This document shows, piece after piece, positions 25,891 to 37,620 of a DNA stretch of 64,000 bases. The translations under genes were made by a program, and so were the position numbers. The DNA comes from Variovorax flavidus (GTDB taxonomy: Bacteria; Pseudomonadota; Gammaproteobacteria; Burkholderiales; Burkholderiaceae_C), in the NCBI RefSeq assembly GCF_030317145.1, contig NZ_JASZYE010000010.1, positions 62,001 through 126,000 on the forward strand, in the 5' to 3' direction. Each line of letters starts with the position of its first letter. Positions within the stretch are counted from its first letter, which is position 1. The notes below the pieces were generated by a model. The model ran no database searches, was not told the DNA's origin, and was given only the letters and a program-made list of their open reading frames with translations.

Positions 25891-26212
25891 AAGAAAAAGC
25901 AGGCGCTAAGAAGCGTTGACGGGACTTGCCGGCGGTCGGCGGGTTATCTGCGCGGGCGATGACGCCCGTACCGCTCAGGGTGCGAGGGCAGCGCACCCAT
26001 CAGCTATGAATTCCAGCATCAGCAGACCAAGGGCCGCCGCGGTCTACCTTGGCCGCTGGCGGACTGCCCCTTGGCATCGCAACGCGGCGGTCCCATTCTT
26101 TCCGCGAACATTCTGAAAATGCATCCGGCAATGCCGATTGAAATGGGCGTGCTGTACCGTGCCAGCCGGCAGGCACGCGTCGCCTGCCCACATGTTTTCA
26201 GGGAGGAAATCC

Positions 26213-26695
26213 ATGTCGCAGGACATTTTTTTGAAGCTGGCCGGCATCACTGGTGAATCACAAGACGCCAGTCACAAAGACGAAATCGAGGTGCTGAATT
26301 GGCAATGGCAAATCAGCCAGCAATCCACCATGCACTCCGGCAGCGGCGGCGGCGCCGGCAAGGCCGCTGTCAGTGACCTGACCTTTGACCACTACATCGA
26401 CCGCGCCAGCCCGAACCTGCTGAAGTATTGCCTGACGGGCAAGCACATCGACAGCGCCACCCTTGTCGTGCGAAAGGCCGGGGGCACTCCGTTGGAATAT
26501 CTCAAGATCACGATGGGCGATGTGATCGTGACTCGCGTTGCGCCGACTCTTACGAGCACCATGGCGCGAGCCAGAGAGGAAATCAGCCTTGCCTTCGCCC
26601 GAGTGAAGCAGGAATACACCATTCAGGGCCAGCAGGGCGGGTCAGGTGGCACCGTGTCTGCATGCTTCGACATTCAACAAAATCGCGAATGTTAG
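26213..26695 (+). CDS. hcp: T6SS tube protein Hcp
   Basis: 160 residues, Hcp1 family. MSQDIFLKLAGITGESQD, EIEVLNWQWQ, FDHYIDRASPNLLKYCLTGK and VRKAGGTPLEYLKI are typical of the ring-forming tube subunit that is both secreted and a carrier for small effectors. A strong GGGAGG box lies nine bases before the ATG. No sheath, baseplate or ClpV gene lies nearby, so this is an orphan hcp. The next gene starts seven bases after its stop and encodes a putative cell-wall amidase, an arrangement in which the cargo effector is encoded beside its Hcp carrier. Confidence 0.93.
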   Translation: MSQDIFLKLAGITGESQDASHKDEIEVLNWQWQISQQSTMHSGSGGGAGKAAVSDLTFDHYIDRASPNLLKYCLTGKHIDSATLVVRKAGGTPLEYLKITMGDVIVTRVAPTLTSTMARAREEISLAFARVKQEYTIQGQQGGSGGTVSACFDIQQNREC

Positions 26696-26702
26696 GGAAA
26701 GA

Positions 26703-27299
26703 ATGCTTTACATCACCCGAGACGGCCTTGTTGATGCCGAGAAAATCAAAGTCAAGATCTTTTCAACTATCGAACGCGAAAAAATGGATCGCATCAATGG
26801 CATCGTGATCCACCAAACCGACTCGCCTACCGCTGAGGCAACCTTCAATAGCTATCGCAATGCAGGCGCAAACGGGGCACATTTCCTGATTGAGAAAGAT
26901 GGCACGATCTATCAAACCGCATCGTTGTACCGACGCGCAAACCACGTCGGCAAACTCAAATCCCGATGCCTTGCAAATCACACATGTACACCAACCGATC
27001 TGAAGATCGTCGAGCAACTGAGAAACAAGCCTACTCCACTTTCCCGCCATGAGCACGCGAAGCCCCATCCCGACAGATATCCCAGTAACGGTGATTCGAT
27101 TGGCATTGAGCTTGTCGGTATGTCTTTGGGCCCAAAGGACAACAAAACCTATGAAAGCGTCACTGACGCTCAGAACGCCTCGCTGAAATGGCTGATGAAA
27201 GAACTTTCAGAAACGCTGAGAATTTCGTTGCGAGAGGTGTTCAGACACCCCGAGGTGGCTTGGAAGGTGAAAACAGAAGCGAGCACCGCGAAATGGTAG
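26703..27299 (+). CDS. putative T6SS effector: zinc-dependent peptidoglycan amidase
   Basis: 198 residues, Amidase_2/PGRP-like fold. The first zinc ligand is His37 in IVIHQTD; the DGTIYQTASLYRRANHVG segment (66-83) is the usual core; the second half of the site is His182 in FRHPEVAW, with Lys190 and Glu192 at the places where AmpD-type enzymes have Lys and Asp. If active it would cleave the MurNAc-L-alanine bond. It has no signal peptide, as expected for a T6SS effector delivered by Hcp. Base composition is clearly more AT-rich than the surroundings, a sign of transfer. The Glu for Asp change leaves some doubt about zinc binding. Confidence 0.82.
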   Translation: MLYITRDGLVDAEKIKVKIFSTIEREKMDRINGIVIHQTDSPTAEATFNSYRNAGANGAHFLIEKDGTIYQTASLYRRANHVGKLKSRCLANHTCTPTDLKIVEQLRNKPTPLSRHEHAKPHPDRYPSNGDSIGIELVGMSLGPKDNKTYESVTDAQNASLKWLMKELSETLRISLREVFRHPEVAWKVKTEASTAKW

Positions 27300-27709
27300 C
27301 CAAACTGATTCGCTACTTTATTCTTCTGTCGACAGTTCATTTTTCGGGCTGCGCGATCTCTCGAACAGTCACGGAATTGACAATAGATGCGAGCGGACTG
27401 GCACTGGACGCAGAAGCAACTGAAATCTGCAAGCAATTCAAGCCCACCGCGCCACAGGTAAAACGATACTTTTCCAGAGCATATCCCGTAGAAAGTTACG
27501 TCCTCACGACCGAGCGATATTCACCGTGCTATGCAAAGGGAAAAATCAGGTTCAGCGATAACAACCAAGGGGAGTGGTCGTTGCATTCCGGAGGGACGGC
27601 CACAATAGAATGGAACAGAGGGAAAAGCGTTGATCTTCTGTACAAAAACAATAAGTGGCATGACCCCTTTGCTGGCACATACGGCCTTTGCTCCGAGGGG
27701 GAATGCTGA
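27293..27709 (+). CDS. putative immunity lipoprotein
   Basis: 138 residues. An N-terminal lipoprotein signal (KLIRYFILLSTVHFSGC, Cys20 lipidated) would place it in the periplasm, where a peptidoglycan amidase acts. Four more cysteines (near SPCYAKG, EICKQF and the C-terminal LCSEGEC) could form disulphides. I recognise no family. The ATG overlaps the end of the amidase gene by seven bases. A small periplasmic protein encoded directly after a T6SS effector is the typical immunity arrangement; that role is inferred. The gene is AT-rich like the amidase. Confidence 0.7.
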   Translation: MVAKLIRYFILLSTVHFSGCAISRTVTELTIDASGLALDAEATEICKQFKPTAPQVKRYFSRAYPVESYVLTTERYSPCYAKGKIRFSDNNQGEWSLHSGGTATIEWNRGKSVDLLYKNNKWHDPFAGTYGLCSEGEC

Positions 27710-27732
27710 ACAGGTGGAAAGCCGCCCTTCTG

Positions 27733-27749
27733 CCCAGAACACTTCTGGG
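27733..27749. terminator. hairpin between convergent genes
   Basis: A perfect 7-base stem CCCAGAA / TTCTGGG with a 3-base loop lies 24 bases after the immunity gene stop and 24 bases beyond the end of the convergent gene at 27773. There is no T-run on either side, so it may be a bidirectional transcript end or stability element rather than a strong intrinsic terminator. Confidence 0.45.
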
Positions 27750-27772
27750 AACTCACAAGAAATTGTGGACCG

Positions 27773-28468
27773 TCACCGATCAGTCGCCTGGCCCGTCACC
27801 AGCGCGAAGCGCACTTCCTGGGGCTCCACCGTCACTTCGTAGCCCAGCCCGTCCGCCAGCGACTGCAGGGCGATGGCATCGATCGCCAACGCACGCGGCG
27901 CCCGGTGCGCGCCGGCCACCGGATCGGCTGCCGCCGGTTCGCCTTGCGTGGCCGAGAAGCGCAACCCGTCGGCGCCGTTCGCCTCGACATCGATCGCACC
28001 GACGTGCGGCACGCTGTCATGCAGATAGCCCAGCGCGCCCAGGAACATGTAGCGCAGGGCAGCGCCTGATGGAAAGCTCGGCTCACCCTCCTCCGGCGAC
28101 AGGTCTTCCCCCACCTGGAGCGCGATGCCGTTCAGGTCGAAAGCCACCCGCATCAGTGCCGTGCACTGCGCGACGAGGTCGCTGCGGGTGATGCCGTCGT
28201 CGTGCGTAGCGAGTTCCCAGTCGCGCAGCGAGCGCACGCCGCTGGCGAGTGCGGTGACCTGGTTCTCGATCAGGGCGACGCGCTCCCCCCACGCGGACGC
28301 GTCGGGATTCGTCGCGGCCGTCACCTGGCGCTTCAGCAGCAGGATCCCCATGCGGATGACCGACACCGGCGCGGCCATATCGTGTCGGAGTGCAGGGAGC
28401 GCGCGCGTCAGCAACTCGTGCCGCACACCGGCGGCCATCCAGCTGCGCGCGCCGGGTGAAGCCTTCAT
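27773..28468 (-). CDS. histidine-kinase-like protein lacking a recognisable catalytic core
   Basis: 231 residues. Residues 22-50 contain ALRHDMAAPVSVIRMGI, which looks like a dimerisation/phospho-acceptor helix with His29 and the following Pro of the HxxxxP type. The second half has the size of an ATPase domain but shows no clear N, G1 or G2 boxes. It may be a phosphotransfer or decoy partner. Its ATG overlaps the stop of the single-domain receiver by four bases (28465-28468), so the two are probably partners. No membrane segment. Confidence 0.7.
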   Translation of the reverse strand: MKASPGARSWMAAGVRHELLTRALPALRHDMAAPVSVIRMGILLLKRQVTAATNPDASAWGERVALIENQVTALASGVRSLRDWELATHDDGITRSDLVAQCTALMRVAFDLNGIALQVGEDLSPEEGEPSFPSGAALRYMFLGALGYLHDSVPHVGAIDVEANGADGLRFSATQGEPAAADPVAGAHRAPRALAIDAIALQSLADGLGYEVTVEPQEVRFALVTGQATDR

Positions 28469-28821
28469 CCGGCGGCGGCCCGCGTCAGGATGCGGTCGAG
28501 GGCCTCGAAGTCGATCGGCTTCTGCAGATGATGGTCGAACAGCCCTGCACTGCCGCTGGCCTCGTCGGCCGAGTAGCCCGAGATGGCCACGAGCAGGGGC
28601 GGCTCGCCCCGGGCGGCGGCGCGCAGTTGCCGCGCCACTTCGGTGCCGGGAAAGTCCGGCAGCGTGAGGTCCACGAGCGCGGCATCGAAGACTTCGCCGG
28701 CAGCAACGTCCAGGGCCTGCTGACCGGTGTAGGTACAGCGCGCCGTGTGGTCCTGCAGCACGAGGAGCTCCTGCAGCAGATCCGCCGCGGCCTCGTTGTC
28801 GTCAACGATCAGAACGTTCAC
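28465..28821 (-). CDS. single-domain response regulator
   Basis: 118 residues, receiver domain only: acidic pocket VDDNE, phospho-acceptor Asp51 in ALVDLTLPDFPG, Ser/Thr switch in AISGYS and Lys in HHLQKPID. With no output domain it acts through protein contacts or phosphotransfer. The GTG at 28821 is preferred over the TTG at 28827, because the GGGGAG box then sits at a normal distance (about eight bases). It is coupled to the histidine-kinase-like gene by a 4-base overlap and lies 97 bases after the REC-kinase gene. Confidence 0.88.
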   Translation of the reverse strand: MNVLIVDDNEAAADLLQELLVLQDHTARCTYTGQQALDVAAGEVFDAALVDLTLPDFPGTEVARQLRAAARGEPPLLVAISGYSADEASGSAGLFDHHLQKPIDFEALDRILTRAAAG

Positions 28822-28918
28822 TTCCAAATCTCCCCTGAGCCAAAGTTTCAGAGTATCGGACCCCGCGCGGCCTGCGGGATGTAGGACACGGTCGCACCCT
28901 GCGCCTGCCGGGCCTTCG

Positions 28919-30124
28919 TCAGGCCACGGGCGGCGCCACGCGCATCGGCAGCGTCACGCGAAACTCGGCGCCCTCGCCCTGCACGCTCCGGACGCGGATC
29001 TCCCCGCCATGCGACCGCACGATCTCGCGGGTGATGTAAAGACCGAGCCCGAGGCCGGGCGCGTGCTTGCGGCTGTCATCCGTGCGCTCGAACTGCTCGA
29101 AGATGCGCTCCTGGTCCTCGGCGGCGATGCCGATGCCGTTGTCGCGCACCGTCATCTGCGCCGTGTCGCCGATCTCGGCCACCGTGACCTCGACCGGCTT
29201 GCCGCCGCCGTAGCGCAGCGCATTCGTCAGCAGGTTGGTGAGCACCTGCTCCATGCGGAAGTCATCCCACACGCCATCGATGCGCGCGGGCGCCTTCAGT
29301 TCGATCACCGAGCCGGCCGCCTCGGCCTGCTGCGCCAGGTCGGCGACCACGCCGCGCGCCAGCGCCGCAAGATCGGTCGGCTTGGGCCGGATCGACAGCG
29401 CACCCCTGCGCATGCGCGTGACGTCGAGCATGTCGTCGATCAGCCGCACCATGTTCTGGATCTGGCGCTGGTCGCGCTCGATCATCGCGGGCAGCCGCTC
29501 CGGCCCGAAAGGCGCCAGATTGCCTTTGGAGAGATGCAGCTTGCGCACCTGCGTTTCGAGGAACAGCGTGTTGAGCGGCGTGCGCAGCTCGTGCGACACC
29601 ATGGACATGAAATCGTCGCGCATGCGCACGGCGCGCTCCAGTTCGCGCTGCGCGCATTGCAGTTGCTGCACCAGCGCTTCCTGCTGCCGGTTGGCCTCGG
29701 CGAGCGCGTCCATTTCGTGCCGCAGCGCCTTGCGGTGGCGGTACAGGTCGACGAAGACGGAGACCTTGCCGTTCACCGCATGCGCGTCCAGCGGCTTCTG
29801 CAGGAAGTCGACCGCGCCGCTTTCGTAGCCCTTGAAGGCGTAGTTCATCTCCCGGCCGGCCGCGCTGACGAAGATGATCGGGATGTGCCGCGTGCGCTCG
29901 GTGCCGCGCATCATCTCCGCGAGCTCGAAGCCGTTCATCTCCGGCATCTGCACGTCGAGGATCGCGAGGGCGAACTCATGCTCCAGCAGCAGCGCGAGCG
30001 CCTGCTCCGCCGAAGTCGCCTGGAACACCCGCCGCGCCGGACCGCGGATCAGCGCCTCCAGCGCCAGCAGGTTCTCCGGCAGGTCGTCGACGATCAGCAA
30101 CTTGCTTTCGACATCAATGGGCAT
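28919..30124 (-). CDS. receiver-histidine kinase fusion, cytoplasmic
   Basis: 401 residues. A receiver domain (1-125, Asp57 in AILDVQMPEMNG) is followed by a coiled linker, HisKA with His178 in MVSHELRTPLN and an HATPase domain (NLLTNALRY, DNGIGIA, GLGLGLYIT). There are no membrane helices. Such REC-HK proteins receive a phosphoryl group from an upstream kinase and pass the signal on. The gene starts inside the last bases of cheB (11-base overlap), so it is translationally linked to the CheR/CheB pair and probably to the large hybrid kinase upstream. Confidence 0.92.
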   Translation of the reverse strand: MPIDVESKLLIVDDLPENLLALEALIRGPARRVFQATSAEQALALLLEHEFALAILDVQMPEMNGFELAEMMRGTERTRHIPIIFVSAAGREMNYAFKGYESGAVDFLQKPLDAHAVNGKVSVFVDLYRHRKALRHEMDALAEANRQQEALVQQLQCAQRELERAVRMRDDFMSMVSHELRTPLNTLFLETQVRKLHLSKGNLAPFGPERLPAMIERDQRQIQNMVRLIDDMLDVTRMRRGALSIRPKPTDLAALARGVVADLAQQAEAAGSVIELKAPARIDGVWDDFRMEQVLTNLLTNALRYGGGKPVEVTVAEIGDTAQMTVRDNGIGIAAEDQERIFEQFERTDDSRKHAPGLGLGLYITREIVRSHGGEIRVRSVQGEGAEFRVTLPMRVAPPVA

Positions 30125-30713
30125 GGGCGGAATCCAGTTGCAGGAGAAGCGCGCGAATGTCGCGCAAGGGCAGCACGTGATCGGGGGAATGGGCGCCGAG
30201 GGCGGCGTTGGGCATGGTCGGGATCTCGGCCTCGGCCGGGTCCTGCACGATGGTCAGGCCGCCCGCCTGGTGGATGCGCAGCAGGCCTTCGGCGCCATCG
30301 TCGTTGGCCCCCGTCAGCAGCACACCCGCCAGCGAGGGGCCGAAGGCGTCGGCGGCGGAACCCATCAGCACGTCGATGGCGGGCCGCGAATACAGCACCG
30401 GCGGCTCGCAGCTCAGCGAGAAGCGCAGATCGCGCTCGATCGACAAGTGGTAGCCCGGCGGCGCGAAGTACAGCGTGCCGGCCTGGACCGGCGCCTTGTC
30501 CGCGGCTTCGAACACAGGAATCGGCAGCCGGTGCCTGAAGACTTCCGCCAGCCGGCTCTCATGCGCCTCGGGAAGATGGATGACCACCACCACCGAAAGG
30601 CGCCACTGCGCGGGCAGGTCGCCGAGCAAGGCGATCAGCGCGTCGACGCCGCCGGCGGAAGCGCCGATCACGACCGCCAGCACCTGCCGCCCCATGCCGG
30701 GAGACTGCTTCAT
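30114..30713 (-). CDS. CheB-type methylesterase domain protein
   Basis: 199 residues: the CheB methylesterase/glutamine deamidase domain without the usual N-terminal receiver. The catalytic triad is visible: Ser19 in GASAGG, His46 in VVIHLPEAH and Asp138/139 in TGANDDG. Normally it demethylates chemoreceptor glutamates. With no chemoreceptor, cheA or cheW nearby, it belongs to the class of CheB/CheR pairs attached to hybrid kinases outside chemotaxis. Its start overlaps cheR by four bases. Confidence 0.9.
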   Translation of the reverse strand: MKQSPGMGRQVLAVVIGASAGGVDALIALLGDLPAQWRLSVVVVIHLPEAHESRLAEVFRHRLPIPVFEAADKAPVQAGTLYFAPPGYHLSIERDLRFSLSCEPPVLYSRPAIDVLMGSAADAFGPSLAGVLLTGANDDGAEGLLRIHQAGGLTIVQDPAEAEIPTMPNAALGAHSPDHVLPLRDIRALLLQLDSAHAH

Positions 30714-31569
30714 GTTGCCTTCCTGAAGATGCGCTCGCCGCGCGAGAGCACCTCGAATCGATCGGCGTAGCTCGAGAAATCGATGCTCTCCTTCGCGCCG
30801 AGCCCCATGAAGCCGCGATGGCACAGCGACTCATGGAACAGCCCCAGCGCCCGGTCCTGCAACTGCCTGTTGAAATAGATAAGCACGTTGCGGCAGGACA
30901 CAAGCTGCGTCTCCGCGAAGACCGCGTCCGTCGCAAGGCTGTGGTCTGCAAAGATCACGTCCGCGCACAGCGAGGGGTCGAAGCGCGCGGCGTCGTAGGC
31001 CGCGGTGTAGTAGTCGGAAAAGGCCCGCAGGCCGCCCGCGCGCTGGTAGTTGGCCGTGTAGTGCCTGATCGACTCCAGCGGAAAGATGCCCAGCCGCGCC
31101 TTCTCCAGCGACGAGGGATTGATGTCGGTCGCATAGATCTGCGTGCGCTCCAGCAGACCCTCCTCGCGCAGCAGGATGGCGAGCGAGAACACCTCCTCGC
31201 CGGTGCTGCAGCCCGCCACCCACACCTTGAGCGACGGATAGGTGTGCAGCATCGGCACCACCTGCCGGCGCAGTTCCAGGAAGTAGCCCGGGTCGCGGAA
31301 CATCTCGCTCACCGGGATGGTGAGGAACTGCAGCAGCCGCGTGAACATCGCCGGCTCGCGCAACACCTTGTCCTGCAGCGCCGAGATGCTCGGCAGCCCC
31401 AGTTGCCCCAGTGCGTACAGCACGCGCCGCTTCTGCGAGGCGCCGGTGTAGTTGCGGAAGTCGTAGCTGTACTTGAGGTAGATCGCCTCCATCAGCAGGC
31501 GCAGCTCGATGTCCGTGTCGCTGGGCGGATGCAGCGGCGGATTCAACGGGGGAGGCGACGCGCCGGGAT

Positions 31570-31573
<4 letters not shown>
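30710..31573 (-). CDS. CheR-type protein methyltransferase
   Basis: 287 residues. A proline-rich start is followed by the CheR N-terminal helical domain (YDFRNYTGASQKRRVLY) and the SAM-binding domain with VAGCSTGEEVFSLAI, ATDINPSSLEKAR and CRNVLIYFN. It would methylate glutamates on a receptor or kinase coiled coil. The GTG at 31573 overlaps the stop of the large hybrid kinase (GTGA, four bases), which argues that the kinase or an associated protein is the substrate; the long coiled coil of that kinase (about 390-485) is an obvious candidate. This link is inference. Confidence 0.9.
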
Positions 31574-35049
<3,476 letters not shown>

Positions 35050-35157
35050 GAAGCGGCAGTAGTCGAAGGAGGCAAAAACCCTCTAAGCCTGCCAGAGCCG
35101 GAACCGCTTCCCTGTCGGATAAGGCCGCGAACGAGCGGCCGGCCGCGCGGCGGAGAT

Positions 35158-35829
35158 TCAACCGAAGGCTGCGGGCCCCGATGGAGCGGCGTCCAGTTCG
35201 CTGAAGGCCCGGACCAGGTCCGGCAGTGAGCGCGCACCCATCTTTTCCATGGCGTTGGCGCGGTGCAGCTTCACCGTGCGTTCGGCGGTGCCGAGCGCCA
35301 CGCCGATCTCCTTGTTGAAGGCGCCCGCGACGACCATGGCCGCGACCTGGCGCTCGCGCGGCGTGAGCGTGGCGTAGCGTGCCTTCAGCGCAGCGATCTG
35401 CTGCAGCGTGCGGCGGCGGGAGAGATGGTTCGCCAGCGCGTTCGTCACCGCGCCCACGAGCGTTTCCCGATCGACCGGCTTGAGGAAGAAGTCCGCCGCC
35501 CCGGCCTTCATGGCGCGCAAGGTGTCGTGCGCGCTGGCCTTGGCCGTGAGCACGATGACCGGCAAGGGCTCGGCGCTCCGCGTGACCACGTCCTGCAGAT
35601 CGAGCCAGTCCGGGCCCGGCATGTGGAGATCGAGAATCAGGCATCCGGGCTCGTCGCCGATGCCTTGCCGGAGCAACTCGCCGATGGAGCCGTAGTCCCG
35701 CACCGTATGGCCGGCCGTCATCAGCTGGTCGCACACCGCGCGCCGGAACGCGCCGTCGTCATCGACCACGCGGATGACAGAGGTCTCTGCATCTTCGCGG
35801 CCGGAAGCGCCATTCTTGGAAAATGTCAT
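35158..35829 (-). CDS. FixJ/LuxR-type response regulator
   Basis: 223 residues. Receiver (about 17-135) with VVDDD, Asp67 in LILDLHMPG and LKPVD; LuxR-type helix-turn-helix (about 155-210) with LTPRERQVAAMVVAGAFNKE and AERTVKLHRANAMEKMGA. The ATG at 35829 (MTFSKNGASG) is chosen because the upstream part of the frame is unlike a receiver. It lies 108 bases upstream of the large hybrid kinase on the same strand, the likely DNA-binding output of this cluster. Confidence 0.92.
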   Translation of the reverse strand: MTFSKNGASGREDAETSVIRVVDDDGAFRRAVCDQLMTAGHTVRDYGSIGELLRQGIGDEPGCLILDLHMPGPDWLDLQDVVTRSAEPLPVIVLTAKASAHDTLRAMKAGAADFFLKPVDRETLVGAVTNALANHLSRRRTLQQIAALKARYATLTPRERQVAAMVVAGAFNKEIGVALGTAERTVKLHRANAMEKMGARSLPDLVRAFSELDAAPSGPAAFG

Positions 35830-35959
35830 GTTCGATTCGCCGGGTCCTGCGGCCTCGTTGCCGCCGGGAGCATCATACGAATTCGTCGTCCTGGCCCCAT
35901 GGCCGATTGCGTGCCCCCGGCGTGCATGGTATTGGCGGCGTGACAACTGGCCTGAACCC

Positions 35960-36793
35960 ATGACGAGCATCTTCGAAGAACCCAAGATCGATTGCCACAA
36001 CCACATCTTCGACCCCATCCGGTTTCCTTATGCGGCGGACACGCACTATCGCCCGAGCGGCCAGGAATCGGGTTCGGCCGATCTGTTCATGGCGGTGATG
36101 GATGCCTACGGCGTGCGCCGCGCGCTGGTGGTGGGGCCCAACTCCGGCTACGGCACCGACAACCGCTGCCTGCTCGATGCCATCGCGCGCAGCGAGGGGC
36201 GCTTCAAGGGCATCGCCGTGGTGGACCACGACATCTCTCTCGATGCGCTGGCGGCCCTGAAGGCACAGGGCATCGTCGGTGTCGCTTTCAACCCTTCCTT
36301 TCTCGGCGTGGACTACTACCTGCCTGCAGGCGAGTTGCTCCGCAAGCTGAGCGAACTCGATCTCCTGTTGCAGGTGCAGGTCGAGAAGGACCAGCTCCCC
36401 GCGCTGCTGCCCCTGCTCGATGGCTCCTCCGTGCGCCTGGTGATCGATCATTGCGGCAAGCCGCATCCGGGTGCGGGCCTTCATCAGCCGGGCTTCCAGG
36501 CGCTGCTCGAACTGGGGCGCTCCGGGCGCGCGTTCGTCAAACTGTCAGGCTTGGCGAAGTTCTCGCAGAAGGCGCATCCGCATGAGGACGTATGGCCGTT
36601 CGTGCACGCGCTCGCCGATGCTTTCACGCTCGATCGCTGCGTGTGGGGTTCGGATTGGCCCTACCTTCGCGCGACGGAACGCATCGACTACGGACTGCAG
36701 CTGGCCTTGATCCGGCAGCTCTTTCCCGACGAGACGGATCGCCGCAAGCTGATGTGGGAATCGCCTCGACGGCTAGTGGCGTGGGATGAATGA
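35960..36793 (+). CDS. amidohydrolase, metal-dependent (amidohydro-related 2 type)
   Basis: 277 residues. A TIM-barrel hydrolase with the N-terminal metal motif DCHNH, a central VIDHCGKPHPG and the C-terminal GSDWPY aspartate motif. Relatives include 2-pyrone-4,6-dicarboxylate hydrolase-like and lactone-hydrolysing enzymes; the substrate here is not decided. It is divergent from the response regulator with 130 bases between, and is not obviously linked to it. Confidence 0.88.
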   Translation: MTSIFEEPKIDCHNHIFDPIRFPYAADTHYRPSGQESGSADLFMAVMDAYGVRRALVVGPNSGYGTDNRCLLDAIARSEGRFKGIAVVDHDISLDALAALKAQGIVGVAFNPSFLGVDYYLPAGELLRKLSELDLLLQVQVEKDQLPALLPLLDGSSVRLVIDHCGKPHPGAGLHQPGFQALLELGRSGRAFVKLSGLAKFSQKAHPHEDVWPFVHALADAFTLDRCVWGSDWPYLRATERIDYGLQLALIRQLFPDETDRRKLMWESPRRLVAWDE

Positions 36794-36909
36794 GGCCTCG
36801 CGTCCGGCCTGATGTGTAGGACCGCGTCGCATTGACAGGTCTTGCGCAATCACCATGCTTTCTCCTGAAACCTGCTGCCTCGCGCAGCGGGCATGAAAGG
36901 GGAACATCC

Positions 36910-37620
36910 ATGAACTCGACGCCACTCGACCCGCCTGCGGTCGAACGCACACCCACCCACTCGTCGCCCAAGGTGCTCTGGACGGCGATCGGCACGCTGG
37001 CCGTGGCAGTGGCCGCACTCGGCGGCGTGCTGCTGCACCAGCAAGGCCGCAACGACGCGCCTGCAACCGCCACCATTGCCGCGGCGCCCGCGGTGCAGGC
37101 GCCGGCACCGGATGACTTCAAGCCCGATGTGCCTCGGCCCGCCTCGCCTGCTCCCGCGGCGGCGAACGGTGCGGTGCCGCCCGCTGCGACACCCTTGCCG
37201 CCGCCCGTTCGGGCGCCCGAGGCCGTCGCCCCGAACGTGGCGCAGGCAGGCCCTGCACCGGCACCTGCGCCCGCCCATGTATGCGCCGTCTGCGGACACG
37301 TCGAATCGGTCCGCACGGTGCAGCATCCCGCGCCGACGACCGGCGTTGGCGCCGTCGCTGGCGGTGTCGTCGGCGGGGTGGTCGGCAACCAGATCGGCCA
37401 TGGCAACGGACGCACGGCGGCCACGCTGCTTGGCGCGGTCGGCGGCGGCTTCGCGGGCAACGCGATCGAGAAGCACACCCGAACCGTCACGTCCTACGAG
37501 GTCGGTGTGCGCATGCAGGACGGAACGCTGCGTACCGTCGAGACGAGCACCGCGCCGCCGATCGGCAAGGCGGTCACGCTCAAGGGAAAGGTGCTGCGCC
37601 CGGCGGACGGGCAGAAGTGA
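36910..37620 (+). CDS. glycine-zipper membrane protein
   Basis: 236 residues. An N-terminal helix (VLWTAIGTLAVAVAALGGVLL, about 23-43), a long Ala/Pro-rich linker (50-125), a short CAVCGHVESVRTVQ segment (126-139) and a glycine-zipper 2TM domain (about 148-180, VAGGVVGGVVGNQIGHGNG). The last 50 residues are beta-like (YEVGVRMQDGTLRTVE). Such proteins associate with the outer membrane or envelope, with no known reaction. Its 3' end overlaps the convergent hydrolase gene by 41 bases. Confidence 0.85.
   Translation: MNSTPLDPPAVERTPTHSSPKVLWTAIGTLAVAVAALGGVLLHQQGRNDAPATATIAAAPAVQAPAPDDFKPDVPRPASPAPAAANGAVPPAATPLPPPVRAPEAVAPNVAQAGPAPAPAPAHVCAVCGHVESVRTVQHPAPTTGVGAVAGGVVGGVVGNQIGHGNGRTAATLLGAVGGGFAGNAIEKHTRTVTSYEVGVRMQDGTLRTVETSTAPPIGKAVTLKGKVLRPADGQK

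Noticed and set aside
26000-27800. Prophage or insertion sequence carrying the hcp cassette
   Set aside because: The low-GC island shows no integrase, transposase, tRNA or terminal repeats, so no mobile element was called.
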